The notes beneath the pieces were generated by a model that did no database searches, was not told the origin of the DNA, and saw only the letters and a list, made by a program, of their open reading frames with translations. A stretch of 64,000 nucleotides of DNA from Vicinamibacteria bacterium (lineage in GTDB: Bacteria > Acidobacteriota > Vicinamibacteria > Fen-336), in NCBI GenBank assembly GCA_035570235.1, contig DATMML010000073.1:1-64000 (forward strand). Direction: 5' to 3'. Both the position numbers and the translations under genes were made by a program. Of this stretch, positions 49,107 through 58,729 are shown one piece after another (position 1 is the first letter of the stretch; every line of letters begins with the position of its first letter).

Positions 49107-49706
49107 CTAGAGGCCGCCGCGCGCGGCCAGGAGCCTTTCCACGTACTTCGCGATCACGTCCACCTCGAGGTTCACGGGGTCGCCCAACCGCGCGTCCCGG
49201 AGGCTGGTAACTTCGAGTGTATACGGGATCAGAGCCACTGTGAAGGCGCGGGAGCGGAGGCCGGCCACGGTCAGGGATACGCCATCCACTGCCACCGAGC
49301 CCTTCTCGACCAGATAGCGCTCCAGCTCCGGGGGAGGCTCCACCGTGAGCTCGGCGGACTCGCCCAGAAGGCGCCATTCGCGCACCCGTCCCACGCCGTC
49401 CACGTGCCCCTGGACGATGTGGCCGTCGAAGCGACCCTCGGCGCGGAGCGGGCGCTCCAGGTTCACCCTCACCCCGGGCTGGAGCCGTTCCCCAAACGCC
49501 GTGCGTTTCAGCGTCTCCTCCGTGAGCTCGCAGGAGAATCCCGAGGGATCCGACCGGACCGCGGTCAGGCAGCAGCCGTTGACGGCGATGGATCCCCCCG
49601 GGGCCGGCCCGAGAAGGCCCCCGGCATCGATGCGCACCTCGAGCACATCCCCCCTCCGCTCCACGGCCGTGACCGTCCCCGTGACCTCGACGATTCCCGT
49701 GAACAT
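49107..49706 (-). CDS. ribE: Riboflavin synthase alpha chain
   Basis: 199 residues. Two lumazine-binding barrels repeat: [12 protein letters not shown] and [14 protein letters not shown] in the first, [11 protein letters not shown] and [16 protein letters not shown] in the second. It dismutates two 6,7-dimethyl-8-ribityllumazine molecules to riboflavin. The C-terminal helix keeps the [14 protein letters not shown] trimerisation segment. Confidence 0.95.
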   Translation of the reverse strand: MFTGIVEVTGTVTAVERRGDVLEVRIDAGGLLGPAPGGSIAVNGCCLTAVRSDPSGFSCELTEETLKRTAFGERLQPGVRVNLERPLRAEGRFDGHIVQGHVDGVGRVREWRLLGESAELTVEPPPELERYLVEKGSVAVDGVSLTVAGLRSRAFTVALIPYTLEVTSLRDARLGDPVNLEVDVIAKYVERLLAARGGL

Positions 49707-49781
49707 GTTCGACGCCTCGCCCGGCCGCGCCCGGGAGGGCCGGTCTCGCGGGTGCCATTTGACCTTTCGGCTCGACGCCCG

Positions 49782-50957
49782 TCAATCCCGGGCGCCCTCC
49801 CGCCGCGGGTACCAGAGCTCGAACAGGCGGGGCTCGGGCCAGGGGCCGGGGAGCGAGGGATCGACCGTCCGCCCGCGCCGGAGGGGGCTCTCAGGGCTCA
49901 GCCGCAGGGCCTGCCGGAGCCTCGTCGGGTCGGGGCCCCCGAAGGCGGGCCGGCCGTGGCGCCCGCCCAGCAGGAGGGGGGCCCGGAAGAGGGCGACCGC
50001 GTCCACGCTCCGCGCGGCCAGGAACGCGCCCAGCACCTCGGAGCCGCCCTCCACCATCAGGCTTCGGATCCCGCGGGTCCAAAGGGTGGCCAGCGCCCAG
50101 GGGAGGGAGACCCGGGAGCGCGCTCCGGGCTGGGAGACCACCCTCACCCCCCGGGCCTCCAGCCGGCGGCGGCGACCCGGGTCCGCTTCGCGGCAGAGAA
50201 CGAGAAGAGGGAAGCGCCGCGCGGAGCGCACGAGCCGGCCGGCGGGGGGCAGACGCAAGTGCGAATCCAAGACTACGCGAAGAAAGGGCCGCTTCACCCC
50301 CGGCACGGGCAGAAGCAGGGGATCGTCGGCGAGGACGGTGCCGATCCCGACCAGGACCGCGTCGTGCAGGCGCCTCAGGCTGCGGGCCTGCCGCCTCTGG
50401 GCCGGACTCGTGATCCACTTGGATTCGCCGTTAGCGGTGGCCAGGCGCCCGTCGAGGGTGAGACCGCTCTTCAGGAGGACGAAGGGACGGCCGGCCCGGG
50501 CGGAGACCACGAAGCGCTCGTTCAGGAGTAGGGCCTCCACTCCCAGCACTCCCGTGGTCACCTGGAGCCCGGCCCTCCGCAGCCGGGAGAGCCCGCGCCC
50601 GTCCACGCGGGGATCGGGATCGGGCAGAGCCGCCACCACCCGTCGCACGCCCGCGGAGAGGATCTGGGGCACGCAAGGTGGCGTGCGGCCCTGATGCGCG
50701 CAGGGCTCTAGGGTGACGTAGAGGGTGGAGCCCCGTGCCCGGGCCCCCGCCCGGGCCAAGGCCACGACCTCGGCGTGGGGGCCCCCCGCGCGGGCATGGT
50801 GTCCCTCCCCCACCACCCGGCCCTCCCTCACCACCACGCAGCCCACGACCGGGTTGGGGTTGGTCTCGCCCAGGCCGCGCGCGGCCAGGCGAAGGGCGCG
50901 GGCCATGAACCGTTCGTCCGTGTGTGTGGGCGGGACGCCCGGGAGCGCGGTCTTCAT
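49782..50957 (-). CDS. ribD: Bifunctional riboflavin deaminase/reductase RibD
   Basis: 391 residues. The N-terminal deaminase has GETNPNPVVGCVVV, GGPHAEVVAL (zinc His, catalytic Glu) and TLEPCAHQGRTPPC (zinc cysteines). The C-terminal reductase has FVLLKSGLTLDGRLATANGESKWIT and SLMVEGGSEVLGAFL. It performs the second and third steps of riboflavin synthesis. The ATG overlaps the ftsY stop (ATGA). No FMN riboswitch is present; the gene lies inside a longer transcript. Confidence 0.94.
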   Translation of the reverse strand: MKTALPGVPPTHTDERFMARALRLAARGLGETNPNPVVGCVVVREGRVVGEGHHARAGGPHAEVVALARAGARARGSTLYVTLEPCAHQGRTPPCVPQILSAGVRRVVAALPDPDPRVDGRGLSRLRRAGLQVTTGVLGVEALLLNERFVVSARAGRPFVLLKSGLTLDGRLATANGESKWITSPAQRRQARSLRRLHDAVLVGIGTVLADDPLLLPVPGVKRPFLRVVLDSHLRLPPAGRLVRSARRFPLLVLCREADPGRRRRLEARGVRVVSQPGARSRVSLPWALATLWTRGIRSLMVEGGSEVLGAFLAARSVDAVALFRAPLLLGGRHGRPAFGGPDPTRLRQALRLSPESPLRRGRTVDPSLPGPWPEPRLFELWYPRREGARD

Positions 50958-51868
50958 TCCCAGCCCAGGAGGCTGTCGGTGAAGGCGGCGGCGTCGAAAG
51001 GCAGGAGGTCCTCCGCCGACTCCCCCACCCCCACGTAGCGGATGGGGATCCCGAGCTCGCGCACCACCGCCACCGCCACCCCGCCCTTGGCCGTCCCGTC
51101 GAGTTTGGCGAGGACGAGACCGGTGACCCCCGCGGAGCGGGCAAACTCCCGGGCCTGGGCCAAGCCGTTGGACCCCACGGTGGCGTCAAGGACGAGCAAG
51201 GTCTCGTGGGGAGCCCCCGGCACTTCACGGCCGGCAACGCGCACCATCTTGGCCAGCTCCGCCATCAGGTTGCCCTTGGTGTGGAGGCGTCCCGCGGTGT
51301 CCACCAGGACGGCGTCTTGTCCCCGCGCCTTCGCCGCGCGGAGGCCGTCGGTGAGGACCGCGGAGGGCTCCGCCCCCTCTGACCCCCGGTGGAAGGCGGC
51401 CTCCGCACGCTCCGCCCACACCGCGAGCTGCTCCGCGGCGGCGGCCCGAAAGGTGTCGGCGGCGCAGAGCAGGACGCTGCGGCCCTCGTTCTTCCAGGCC
51501 CGGGCCAGCTTGCCGATGGTGGTCGTCTTGCCGGCCCCGTTGACCCCCACCACGAAGACCACCCAGGGCCTCGAGAGGAAGGGGGCGGCGGGATCGGGCC
51601 GCTCGAGCGCGCGGCGGATCTCGTCCCTTAGGGCTGCGCGCAGGGCGGAGACCCCGCCCCCCGAGAGAGGACCGTGCCGCAGGCGCTCCATGGCCTCCTG
51701 CACCGCGGGCAGCCCGAGATCCGCCACCAGGAGGGCCTCCTCCAGCGCCTGGAGAGCGGCCGGATCGAGGGGCCGCCGCCCGCTCAGGAGGTCCCCCACC
51801 GGGGTCTCCAGCACCTCCCGGGTGCGGGCCAGGCCTCCGCGCAGCCGATCGAGGAGGGACGCGCTCAC
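50954..51868 (-). CDS. ftsY: Signal recognition particle receptor FtsY
   Basis: 304 residues from GTG 51868, overlapping the roadblock gene stop (GTGA). The NG GTPase is complete: VVFVVGVNGAGKTTTIGKLA, CAADTFRAAAAEQLAVW, AVLVDTAGRLHTKGNLMAELAK, LAKLDGTAKGG and IRYVGVGESAEDLLPFD. The acidic N-terminal A domain is nearly absent, so membrane binding relies on the short N-terminal helix. Works with Ffh (45809). Confidence 0.94.
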   Translation of the reverse strand: MSASLLDRLRGGLARTREVLETPVGDLLSGRRPLDPAALQALEEALLVADLGLPAVQEAMERLRHGPLSGGGVSALRAALRDEIRRALERPDPAAPFLSRPWVVFVVGVNGAGKTTTIGKLARAWKNEGRSVLLCAADTFRAAAAEQLAVWAERAEAAFHRGSEGAEPSAVLTDGLRAAKARGQDAVLVDTAGRLHTKGNLMAELAKMVRVAGREVPGAPHETLLVLDATVGSNGLAQAREFARSAGVTGLVLAKLDGTAKGGVAVAVVRELGIPIRYVGVGESAEDLLPFDAAAFTDSLLGWE

Positions 51869-52218
51869 AGAGCAGCGTCCAACTCTTCCTGGGTCTGCGC
51901 GGAGTGCCGGATGCCCTGGGCCAGGAGGACCTCGGGGCCGAGGGACACCACCAAGTAGTAGCCGTCCTTGAGGGGACGCAGGATCACGGTGCCGAGGGCG
52001 TAGCGGCACAGGATGTGGTGGATCCCCCCCCCCGCATAGCGCTTCATCGTCCGCTGGGCGACGGCGAGGCCGATGCCCTGATAGGCCCCGATGAGGCGGT
52101 GGCGGTAGTCGCGGGCCCCCGCCTCCACCACCACCTCGCCCACCCCGTCGATGAGAAGCGCCGCTTGGGCCCCGGTCACCGCCCGGAGCAGCCGCTCGAG
52201 GGCTGCGAGGTAGGGCAA
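51865..52218 (-). CDS. Roadblock/LC7-domain protein (MglB-like)
   Basis: 117 residues forming one roadblock/LC7 domain (LERLLRAVTGAQAALLIDGVGEVVVEAG, then YALGTVILRPLKDGYYLVVSLGPEVLLAQGIR). Such proteins act as regulators or GAPs of small Ras-like GTPases such as MglA, but no MglA gene is in the window. Start TTG 52218 with GAGG 5 bases upstream; the frame is open further upstream without a better start. Coupled to ftsY. Confidence 0.82.
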   Translation of the reverse strand: MPYLAALERLLRAVTGAQAALLIDGVGEVVVEAGARDYRHRLIGAYQGIGLAVAQRTMKRYAGGGIHHILCRYALGTVILRPLKDGYYLVVSLGPEVLLAQGIRHSAQTQEELDAAL

Positions 52219-52271
52219 GCGGTCCTCAGCGTCCCGGGGAGGGACAACGACGGAAGGGGAGCATGCCGATG

Positions 52272-53030
52272 CTACTTGGGAAGCTCCTTGAGCAGCTCCC
52301 CTGCGCGCCGGCCGGAGGGGCCCCCGGGGTCCTTCTTGAGCGCACCCTCCAAGCAGGTGCGCGCCTCCTTGAAGCGTCCCACCCGGTTGTAAAGCTGTCC
52401 GAGGCTCAGGAGCAGCCCCGGATTTTCGGGCGCCTCCTTGGCCCCGATCTCCAGCTGAGCGATGGCCTCCTCCACGCGGCCCAGCCCCACGAGGGCGTCC
52501 GCGAGGCCGAGGTAGGGGTCGGCGTAGGACTTGTGGCGGTTGACGCTGGTCCTAAACCAGTTGGCGGCCTCGCCATAGTTCTTTTCCTCGAGGAACGCCT
52601 CCCCCAGGTTGCGGGCGGAGATCTCGGGGGTGGGGTTGGTGGGGTCGTTGAAGGCGGCCAGGAACTCCTTCTTGCCCTCCTCCCGGTTGCCGGCCAGGAT
52701 CAGGGCCGACCCCAGGTCATTGCGCACGTCCGTGTAGTAGGGGTTGAGCTCCAGGGCCTTCTTGAAGGCCTCGGTGGCGTCCGCAAACTTCTGCTTCTGG
52801 GCAAGGGCCTGGCCGAGCCCCTTGTAGAAGTACGGGTTCTTGGGGTCGAGCTTGATCGCCTTCTTGAACTCGTCGATGGCCATGTCCGCCCGACCCTCGC
52901 GCAAATGCATGAGGCCGGCGGCGAAGCGGCTCTCGGGGTCGGCCTGGGCGGCGGCCGCGCCCGCGAGGCCCACGGCCAGGAAGAGGACGAGGGCGGTCCT
53001 ATGGAGCAGTCGCTTGCGGAATGGATTCAT
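52272..53030 (-). CDS. Secreted TPR protein
   Basis: 252 residues: a signal peptide (to about residue 28) then five to six TPR units (LMHLREGRADMAIDEFKKAIKLDP, YYKGLGQALAQ-like FKGLGQ, DLGSALILAGNREEGKKEFL, NLGEAFLEEKNYGEAANWF, LSLGQLYNRVGRFKEARTCLE). It resembles PilF-type pilotin TPR proteins but lacks a lipobox Cys. No pilus genes are adjacent. Operon position after the HD-GYP gene. Confidence 0.78.
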   Translation of the reverse strand: MNPFRKRLLHRTALVLFLAVGLAGAAAAQADPESRFAAGLMHLREGRADMAIDEFKKAIKLDPKNPYFYKGLGQALAQKQKFADATEAFKKALELNPYYTDVRNDLGSALILAGNREEGKKEFLAAFNDPTNPTPEISARNLGEAFLEEKNYGEAANWFRTSVNRHKSYADPYLGLADALVGLGRVEEAIAQLEIGAKEAPENPGLLLSLGQLYNRVGRFKEARTCLEGALKKDPGGPSGRRAGELLKELPK

Positions 53031-53041
53031 GATTCGGGACC

Positions 53042-54850
53042 TCAGGCGCTAGGGATGGAGGGAGCCGGCTCCGCGACGGGAGCGGCCGGGACTTGCCCCG
53101 CTTCCGCCTGGCGGGCGGCCACGGAGGCGCGGCGGGCCTTTGCGGGCGTCAGTTCCCCCGCGGCGGCGGCCCGTTCGAAGGCCTCCACACAGACGAGGTC
53201 GAACTTCTTCCCGGCCAGAAACCGCAGGCGGGCGAGCGCGGCTTCGAAGGTCATGGCCTTGGAGTAGGGGCGATCGGTGGTCATGGCGTCGAACGCGTCG
53301 GCCACGCTCACGATCCGGCCCAGGAGAGGGATCTCCTCCCCCTTGAGCCCGTCCGGGTAGCCGCTGCCGTCCATGTTCTCGTGGTGCATGAGCCCCGCCC
53401 CCGCCATCTCCTTGAGGAGGGGAACCGCCTCCAGGATGTGGGCCCCCCTGGTGGGGTGCTGCTTCATGATCTCGTACTCGTCCTCGGTGAGGGCCGCCGC
53501 TTTACGCAGGATCTTGTCCTCGATCCCGATCTTGCCCACGTCGTGGATGATGCCGGAGAGGTGCACCCTCTCCACCTCTTCGGGAGTCATGCCCAGGTGC
53601 TTGGCCGTGATCATCGAGTAGTAGGCCACGCGTTCGGAGTGGCCGCGGGTGTAGGGGTCCTTCTCGTCGATGGCGTTGGCGAGCATGCGTATGGAGCCCA
53701 TGAAGAGCTCCTTGTTGGTGGTGGCCGCCCTTTGGATCTCCTCGATGGACTTCTGGATCTCGTCTCCCATCTGGTTGAAGGCGTCCGCCAGCAGCCCCAC
53801 TTCATTCTCGCTCTTGATAGAGACGCGGGTCGCGTAGTCACCCCCGGCCAGCCGGCGGGCCCCTTGGGCCAGTTGCTGGATAGGCCGGCTGATCTGTCCC
53901 GCGAAGGTCACCCCCAGAACGATGGCCAGCACCGTCACCACCGCCACCAGGGCCAGGGACTTCCGTCGCATGTCGAAAGCCGTGAAGTACGCCTTGCCCT
54001 CCTCCACCTGGACGATGACCCCCCACCCGGAGTCGTCGGGGACCCGGGTGTAGGTCCCGAGCATCTTGATCGCGCCCCCGGGGGCGGGGATCGCGAAGGG
54101 GCGGGTGGCGGCGATGCCCTTGGACTCGAGGAATTCGCGCACGATCTCGATGTTCGACATGTCGGTTCCGAGGCCCACCGATCGGTCGGAGTGGGCGATG
54201 ATGTGGCCGCGGCCATCGACCACGTACACCGCGAACAGCTGCTCCCCCGTCTGCTCGGTCATGCGCCAGACGGGCAGCAGGCTGGCCACGGCGAGGACCA
54301 CCCCCTGCACCGCGCCCCCGTACTTGACCGGCTCCGTGATCACGAGCACGGGCTCCTGGAGCGAACTCGAGACCAGGGGCTGCCCGGTCATGGAAGTCCC
54401 CTGCAGGCCGCGGTAGAAGCCCTCCCGGAGCGCCTCCTGGATGGCGGGCTCCTGGAGCTGGACCCCGGACTGTGGCCCCTGCCCCGCCCGATCCACCACG
54501 CTCACCGAGTTGAAGCCGGTGTTCTCCCCCAGGTAGCGCTCCAGCGCCTTCTGATCGCGGATGTGGGCCAGCCGGGTGGGGAAGGGAATCATCCCCCCGT
54601 CCACTTCCATCGTGCGGGCGATGGCCGTCACCTGGGCCCGGAGGCTTTCCACATAGATGGCGGTCTGCTGGGACAGACTGCGCGCCATGTCGAGCTGGGT
54701 CGCCTTCTGGCTGAACTCCAGGCTCTCGCGGCTGGTGGAGACGAGCTTGTAGGAGGTCCACAGGAGCGGCACCACCCCCACCGCAAAGAGCAGGGCCAGC
54801 AAGTAGACGAGGATGCGTCCGCGACGCCTTCGCGGCCCGGTGCCGGGCAC
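53042..54850 (-). CDS. Membrane HD-GYP phosphodiesterase with Cache-type sensor and HAMP
   Basis: 602 residues. A short N-terminus and helix 1 (VYLLALLFAVGVVPLLW) are followed by a large extracytoplasmic dCache-like domain (about 35-290), helix 2 (LALVAVVTVLAIVLGVTFAG), a HAMP segment (RPIQQLAQGARRLAGGDY) and an HD-GYP domain (about 395-560). HD metal sites are HSERVAYYSMI, IIHDVGKIGI and GLMHHENMDGSGYPDGL, plus VADAFDAMTTDRPY. It likely hydrolyses c-di-GMP in response to an external ligand. GTG start 3 bases after the cyclase stop. Confidence 0.9.
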   Translation of the reverse strand: MPGTGPRRRRGRILVYLLALLFAVGVVPLLWTSYKLVSTSRESLEFSQKATQLDMARSLSQQTAIYVESLRAQVTAIARTMEVDGGMIPFPTRLAHIRDQKALERYLGENTGFNSVSVVDRAGQGPQSGVQLQEPAIQEALREGFYRGLQGTSMTGQPLVSSSLQEPVLVITEPVKYGGAVQGVVLAVASLLPVWRMTEQTGEQLFAVYVVDGRGHIIAHSDRSVGLGTDMSNIEIVREFLESKGIAATRPFAIPAPGGAIKMLGTYTRVPDDSGWGVIVQVEEGKAYFTAFDMRRKSLALVAVVTVLAIVLGVTFAGQISRPIQQLAQGARRLAGGDYATRVSIKSENEVGLLADAFNQMGDEIQKSIEEIQRAATTNKELFMGSIRMLANAIDEKDPYTRGHSERVAYYSMITAKHLGMTPEEVERVHLSGIIHDVGKIGIEDKILRKAAALTEDEYEIMKQHPTRGAHILEAVPLLKEMAGAGLMHHENMDGSGYPDGLKGEEIPLLGRIVSVADAFDAMTTDRPYSKAMTFEAALARLRFLAGKKFDLVCVEAFERAAAAGELTPAKARRASVAARQAEAGQVPAAPVAEPAPSIPSA

Positions 54851-54853
54851 CCC

Positions 54854-56530
54854 TCAGGCCTCCCGAGCGGCGGCCCCGCGGGCCGGAGTCGCTTCGGAGC
54901 GGGTTTGGGCGACGACCTCGTAGACCGCGACCTCTCTCTCCTTGCCCTTGAGAGTGAAGGTGCCCAGGCTCCGGCAGTCGAAGAGGTCGGCCACGCTGGC
55001 CCGCGTATTCTCCCCGATGACCACCATGCCCGGCTTGGCCACCGAGCTCTCCAGGCGGCTGGCCGTGTTCACGGTGTCGCCGAGCACCGTGTACTCCTTC
55101 TTGTTGACGCTCCCGATCTCCCCCGCCACCGCCTTGCCGCTGTTGATGCCGATGCGGACGCGCACGGTGGGCCCTTCTTTGCGATCGGCGTTGAACTCGG
55201 CCAGGCGTTCCTGCATCTCCAGGGCGGCGCGGATGGCGCGGGCCGCATGGTCGGGCATGTCGAGGGGGGCCCCGAACACGGCCATGATCGCGTCCCCGAT
55301 GTACTTGTCGAGCGTCCCCTCGTACTTGAAGATCACGTCCGTCATGCGCGAGAGATAGTCGTTCAGGAGCAGCGCCACCTGGGAGGGGCTCATCTTCTCG
55401 GACATGGTCGTGAAGCCGACGATGTCCGCGAAGAGAACCGTGACCTCCTTGACCTCCGGCACCCCCAGGGCCGCTCCCTGGGAATCGGAGGTGGCGAGGA
55501 TCCGGCTCGTGACCTGGGGAGAGAGGAATCGCCCCAGGCGCTCCCTTTTCTTCTCCTCGGCCACGATCTTCTGGTTGAGTCGGGCCCGCTCCACAGCCAC
55601 CGCCGCGTAGTTGGCGAGAGCGGTGAGAAGATCGAGGTCGTTGAGGGTGAAGCAGTTGGTGAGCATGGGGGAGTCCACGTGGATGATCCCGATGACCTGG
55701 TCCTTGTTCCAGAGGGGAGCGCACATCGCGCTCCGAATCCCGTGAAACCGGATGGAGTCCCCGGCCCCGAAGCGGGGGTCCACCATCGCGTCGGAGGTCA
55801 GGATGGAGACGCGGTCCTTCAGCACGCGGTCGGCGATGGTCTTGGAGATCGTGATCTTTCCGGTGTCGCTGCCCGCGCCCGGCGTACGGTGCTTGATCAC
55901 CATGGGTACGAGCTTGTTGTCCGGCTCCTCCTGCAGCATGAGGAAGCCGCGGTCAGAGGGAATGTGGTCGAAGACGATATCCATGACCTGTTGAAGCACC
56001 TCTTCCACGGGCCGGACCGCGATCAAGGTCTCCGCCACCTTGGTGAGGACCTTCAGGATGCGGTTGGACTTCTCGATCTCCTGCAGGTCCACGGCCGGGG
56101 TGGCCTTGCGGGGATCGGCGGGCGTGGGGATGCTGCCCGCGGTGTCGCTCGTGGAGAGAAGCCGGGAGAGCTCGCCCACGCTGCGGATGATGGTGCCCGC
56201 CTCCTCGGAGAGCGGCTTGGCCTCGTCCAGGATGACCTTGCCTTCGAGCGTCTTGCTCAAGGTCATCAGGAACTTCCCGAGCAGGATCCGGTCCCCGTCC
56301 TTGAGGGGGGCCTCCACCACGGGCACTCCGTTGACCTGGGTGCCGTTCTTGGACTTGAGGTCGGCGATCCGCACCCCGTCCTCGTCCACTGTGATGCGGG
56401 CGTGGGTGCGGGAGATGCCGAAGTCCTTGAGGACGATCTGGCAGTCGGGTGAGCGACCGATCACCACCTCGCCGGTGGTGAAGGTATACGCCTGCGGGGT
56501 GTCTCCGTCCTGATAGACCAGGCGATACAT
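54854..56530 (-). CDS. FHA-GAF-adenylate cyclase (class III)
   Basis: 558 residues. FHA domain at 1-95 (VVIGRSPDCQIVLKDFGISRTHARI, SKNGTQVNG), GAF at about 170-330, cyclase at about 365-540. Catalytic metal Asp in VTVLFADIVGFTTM and KYIGDAIMAVFGAP, the adenine-specifying Lys in LDKYIGD, and transition-state Asn/Arg in GDTVNTASRLE. The FHA domain implies control by Ser/Thr phosphorylation. TAGAAT at 56573-56578, overlapping the gpsA stop codon, may be its -10. The cyclic-nucleotide-binding protein at 47312 is a candidate receptor. Confidence 0.92.
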   Translation of the reverse strand: MYRLVYQDGDTPQAYTFTTGEVVIGRSPDCQIVLKDFGISRTHARITVDEDGVRIADLKSKNGTQVNGVPVVEAPLKDGDRILLGKFLMTLSKTLEGKVILDEAKPLSEEAGTIIRSVGELSRLLSTSDTAGSIPTPADPRKATPAVDLQEIEKSNRILKVLTKVAETLIAVRPVEEVLQQVMDIVFDHIPSDRGFLMLQEEPDNKLVPMVIKHRTPGAGSDTGKITISKTIADRVLKDRVSILTSDAMVDPRFGAGDSIRFHGIRSAMCAPLWNKDQVIGIIHVDSPMLTNCFTLNDLDLLTALANYAAVAVERARLNQKIVAEEKKRERLGRFLSPQVTSRILATSDSQGAALGVPEVKEVTVLFADIVGFTTMSEKMSPSQVALLLNDYLSRMTDVIFKYEGTLDKYIGDAIMAVFGAPLDMPDHAARAIRAALEMQERLAEFNADRKEGPTVRVRIGINSGKAVAGEIGSVNKKEYTVLGDTVNTASRLESSVAKPGMVVIGENTRASVADLFDCRSLGTFTLKGKEREVAVYEVVAQTRSEATPARGAAAREA

Positions 56531-56575
56531 GACCCTGAGCGGCCCGAGGCCGCGCCCGTCCCGGAAGTCCTTATT

Positions 56576-57556
56576 CTACTCCCTTTTCAAGCTCCTGAGC
56601 ATCAGCTCGTCCACCGCCTCCCGGGGCGGCTTACCCTGGTAGAGAACCGCGCGCATCTGTTCGGCAATCGGCATCTCGATCCCCGCCCGGGCGGCCAAGG
56701 CGCAGGCGGCGAGTGTCGTACGGACTCCTTCCGCCACCAGCCCCGCCGTAGCCTCGCCCAGGCTCCGGCCGGACCCCAGGGCTTCCCCCACCCGCCGGTT
56801 GCGCGAAAGAACGCCCGTGCACGTGAGCACGAGGTCACCAAGTCCGGCCAGCCCGGCCAGGGTGTCCGGCCGACCCCCCAGGCCCACCGCCAAGCGGGAC
56901 ATCTCGGCCAGGCCGCGGGTGATGAGGGCGGCCAGGGTGTTGTGGCCATAGCCCAGGCCGCTCACGATCCCTCCCGCGATCGCGATCACGTTCTTGAGCG
57001 CCCCCCCGAGCTCCACCCCCACCACGTCGTCGCTGGAATAGGCCCGGAAGGTCCGGCTGGAGAGGGTCTTCTGCACCGCCTCCGCCACTCTGCGGTCAGC
57101 GGAGGCCACGACCACGGCCGTGGGCTGCTCGCGGGCGACCTCGAGGGCGAAAGAGGGCCCGGAGAGGACAGCCAGGGGAAGCCCGGGCACCTCCTCCTGC
57201 GCCACCTGCGTCATGCGCTGGAGAGTGTCGATCTCGAGTCCTTTGGTGGCGGAGACGAGAACCGCCTCCTTGGGCGCCAACCCCTTGAGCGCGCGGTACA
57301 CGCCGCGGCAGAACTCGGACGGGATCACGACCAGGAGGACCTCCGCCCCCTCGACCGCCGCGGGGAGGTCGTGGGTGGCGGCGATGCCCGCGGGTAAGGC
57401 CACCCCCGGCAGATGCCTGGGGTTCCCGCCGCCCTCGGCGATGTCGCGGGCGACCTCGGGCTCGCGGGCCCAGAGGCGCACGCGGTGGTCGGCGCGCACG
57501 CAGTGGGCGGCGAGGGCGGTTCCCCACGCTCCTCCTCCGAGGACGGTGACCCTCAC
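56576..57556 (-). CDS. gpsA: Glycerol-3-phosphate dehydrogenase [NAD(P)+]
   Basis: 326 residues from GTG 57556, overlapping the plsY stop (GTGA). NAD motif VTVLGGGAWGTALAAH, then VVIPSEFCR, LVSATKGLEID, VLSGPSFALEVA, GVELGGALKNVIAIAGGI (catalytic Lys) and GLAGLGDLVLTCTG. It makes sn-glycerol-3-phosphate for phospholipids, the substrate of PlsY encoded next to it. Confidence 0.95.
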   Translation of the reverse strand: MRVTVLGGGAWGTALAAHCVRADHRVRLWAREPEVARDIAEGGGNPRHLPGVALPAGIAATHDLPAAVEGAEVLLVVIPSEFCRGVYRALKGLAPKEAVLVSATKGLEIDTLQRMTQVAQEEVPGLPLAVLSGPSFALEVAREQPTAVVVASADRRVAEAVQKTLSSRTFRAYSSDDVVGVELGGALKNVIAIAGGIVSGLGYGHNTLAALITRGLAEMSRLAVGLGGRPDTLAGLAGLGDLVLTCTGVLSRNRRVGEALGSGRSLGEATAGLVAEGVRTTLAACALAARAGIEMPIAEQMRAVLYQGKPPREAVDELMLRSLKRE

Positions 57557-58152
57557 CGTGCAGGCGCCCCCAGCCGGCCCTCCCGGCCTTGGGCCAGGCG
57601 CACGATGTTGCCGCGGTGTCTCCAGATGACCAGGGCCGCGGCGCCGGTGGCGGCCCAGGCCACGGGCGGTGGAGAGCCGAGGATGAGGGTAGCCGCTGCC
57701 AGGGCGACCGCTCCCACCATCGAGCCCACCGAGACGTAGCGGGTCATGGCCACCACGAGCGCGAACGCGCCCACGGCCAGGAGGGTGGCATAGGGAGCCA
57801 GGAGCAGAAAGGCCCCCGCCCCCGTGGCCACGCCCTTGCCCCCCTGGAAGCCGAGCCAGGGGGGATACATGTGCCCGATCACGGCTCCCAGGGCGGCCAG
57901 GGCGGGGAGGACGCTCGAGGTCGGGGCCAGGGAGGACACGACCAGGGCCGCGGCCGCGCCTTTGCACGCGTCCAGCAGGAGGGCCAGCAGCCCCGCCGCC
58001 TTCCCCGCGCTCCGCATTACGTTGGTGGCCCCCACATTGCCACTCCCCACCCGGCGGACATCGGCCACGCCGAAAGCGCGAGCCACCATAAAGCTGAAGG
58101 GGACGGAGCCGATGAGATAGGCGCCGGCCAGGAGAGCGAGATGCCAGGGCAT
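57553..58152 (-). CDS. plsY: Acyl-phosphate:glycerol-3-phosphate acyltransferase PlsY
   Basis: 199 residues, five or more membrane helices. The conserved motifs are GAYLIGSVPFSFMVAR, RVGSGNVGATNVMRSAG, and GHMYPPWLGFQGGKGVATGAGA. It acylates glycerol-3-phosphate with acyl-phosphate in the inner membrane. It lies between thpR and gpsA, overlapping gpsA. Confidence 0.95.
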   Translation of the reverse strand: MPWHLALLAGAYLIGSVPFSFMVARAFGVADVRRVGSGNVGATNVMRSAGKAAGLLALLLDACKGAAAALVVSSLAPTSSVLPALAALGAVIGHMYPPWLGFQGGKGVATGAGAFLLLAPYATLLAVGAFALVVAMTRYVSVGSMVGAVALAAATLILGSPPPVAWAATGAAALVIWRHRGNIVRLAQGREGRLGAPAR

Positions 58153-58162
58153 TCCGCCCAGT

Positions 58163-58729
58163 CTACGCCCCGAGGAGAAAGCTCGCGAGGGGGGTGTAGA
58201 GCGCGCCTTCCCGCCCGACCTCGCTCCTGTAGAGGACCAGGCTCTCGAGGGAGACCTTGCCCAGGTCGGCGGGGGGCAGCTCAGGCGAGGGGGCCCGCTC
58301 TCGCCAGCGTCCGAGGGTTAGGTGCGAGCGGAAAGGCCGGGTCTCGCGCGGGAAGCCCACTCCCACCGCAGCCTCTTCGCAAGCCGCCTGAAGGGCCAGG
58401 ACCGGGGGCGCCAGCGAGACTCCGAGCCAGAGCACGCGCGGGCTGCCCCGGGGGGGGAACAGGCCGAGACCAGAGATCTGGGCCTCGGACGGTGGGCAGG
58501 CGGCGGCGAGCCCCTGGAGCCGCGGCCCCAGCTGCTGGATCTGCGCGGGGAGCGTGGATCCGAGAAAGCGCAGCGTGAGGTGGATCCCCTCCGGGCGGAC
58601 AAAGCGCACGCCGGGCACGCGGTGTCGGATCTCCCCCATCAGCTCCGCGATCCGCGCGCGCAGGCCCGACCCGATGGCGAGGGCCACAAAGGCCCGGACG
58701 TGGTCGGGTGGGTCCCCGCCCCGCCTCAC
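58163..58729 (-). CDS. thpR: RNA 2',3'-cyclic phosphodiesterase
   Basis: 188 residues. The two HxTx motifs are present: IHLTLRFLG with H50, and SHLTLGRW about 85 residues later. Members open 2',3'-cyclic phosphates of RNA and were first called 2'-5' RNA ligase. The GTG start overlaps the cinA stop (GTGA). Confidence 0.92.
   Translation of the reverse strand: MRRGGDPPDHVRAFVALAIGSGLRARIAELMGEIRHRVPGVRFVRPEGIHLTLRFLGSTLPAQIQQLGPRLQGLAAACPPSEAQISGLGLFPPRGSPRVLWLGVSLAPPVLALQAACEEAAVGVGFPRETRPFRSHLTLGRWRERAPSPELPPADLGKVSLESLVLYRSEVGREGALYTPLASFLLGA

Noticed and set aside
50958-51100. FMN riboswitch before ribD
   Set aside because: ribD overlaps ftsY by ATGA, so no leader exists; no RFN-like sequence was seen.
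53093-56452. 1119-residue plus-strand frame
   Set aside because: It is antisense to the HD-GYP and cyclase genes, both of which have complete catalytic motifs.
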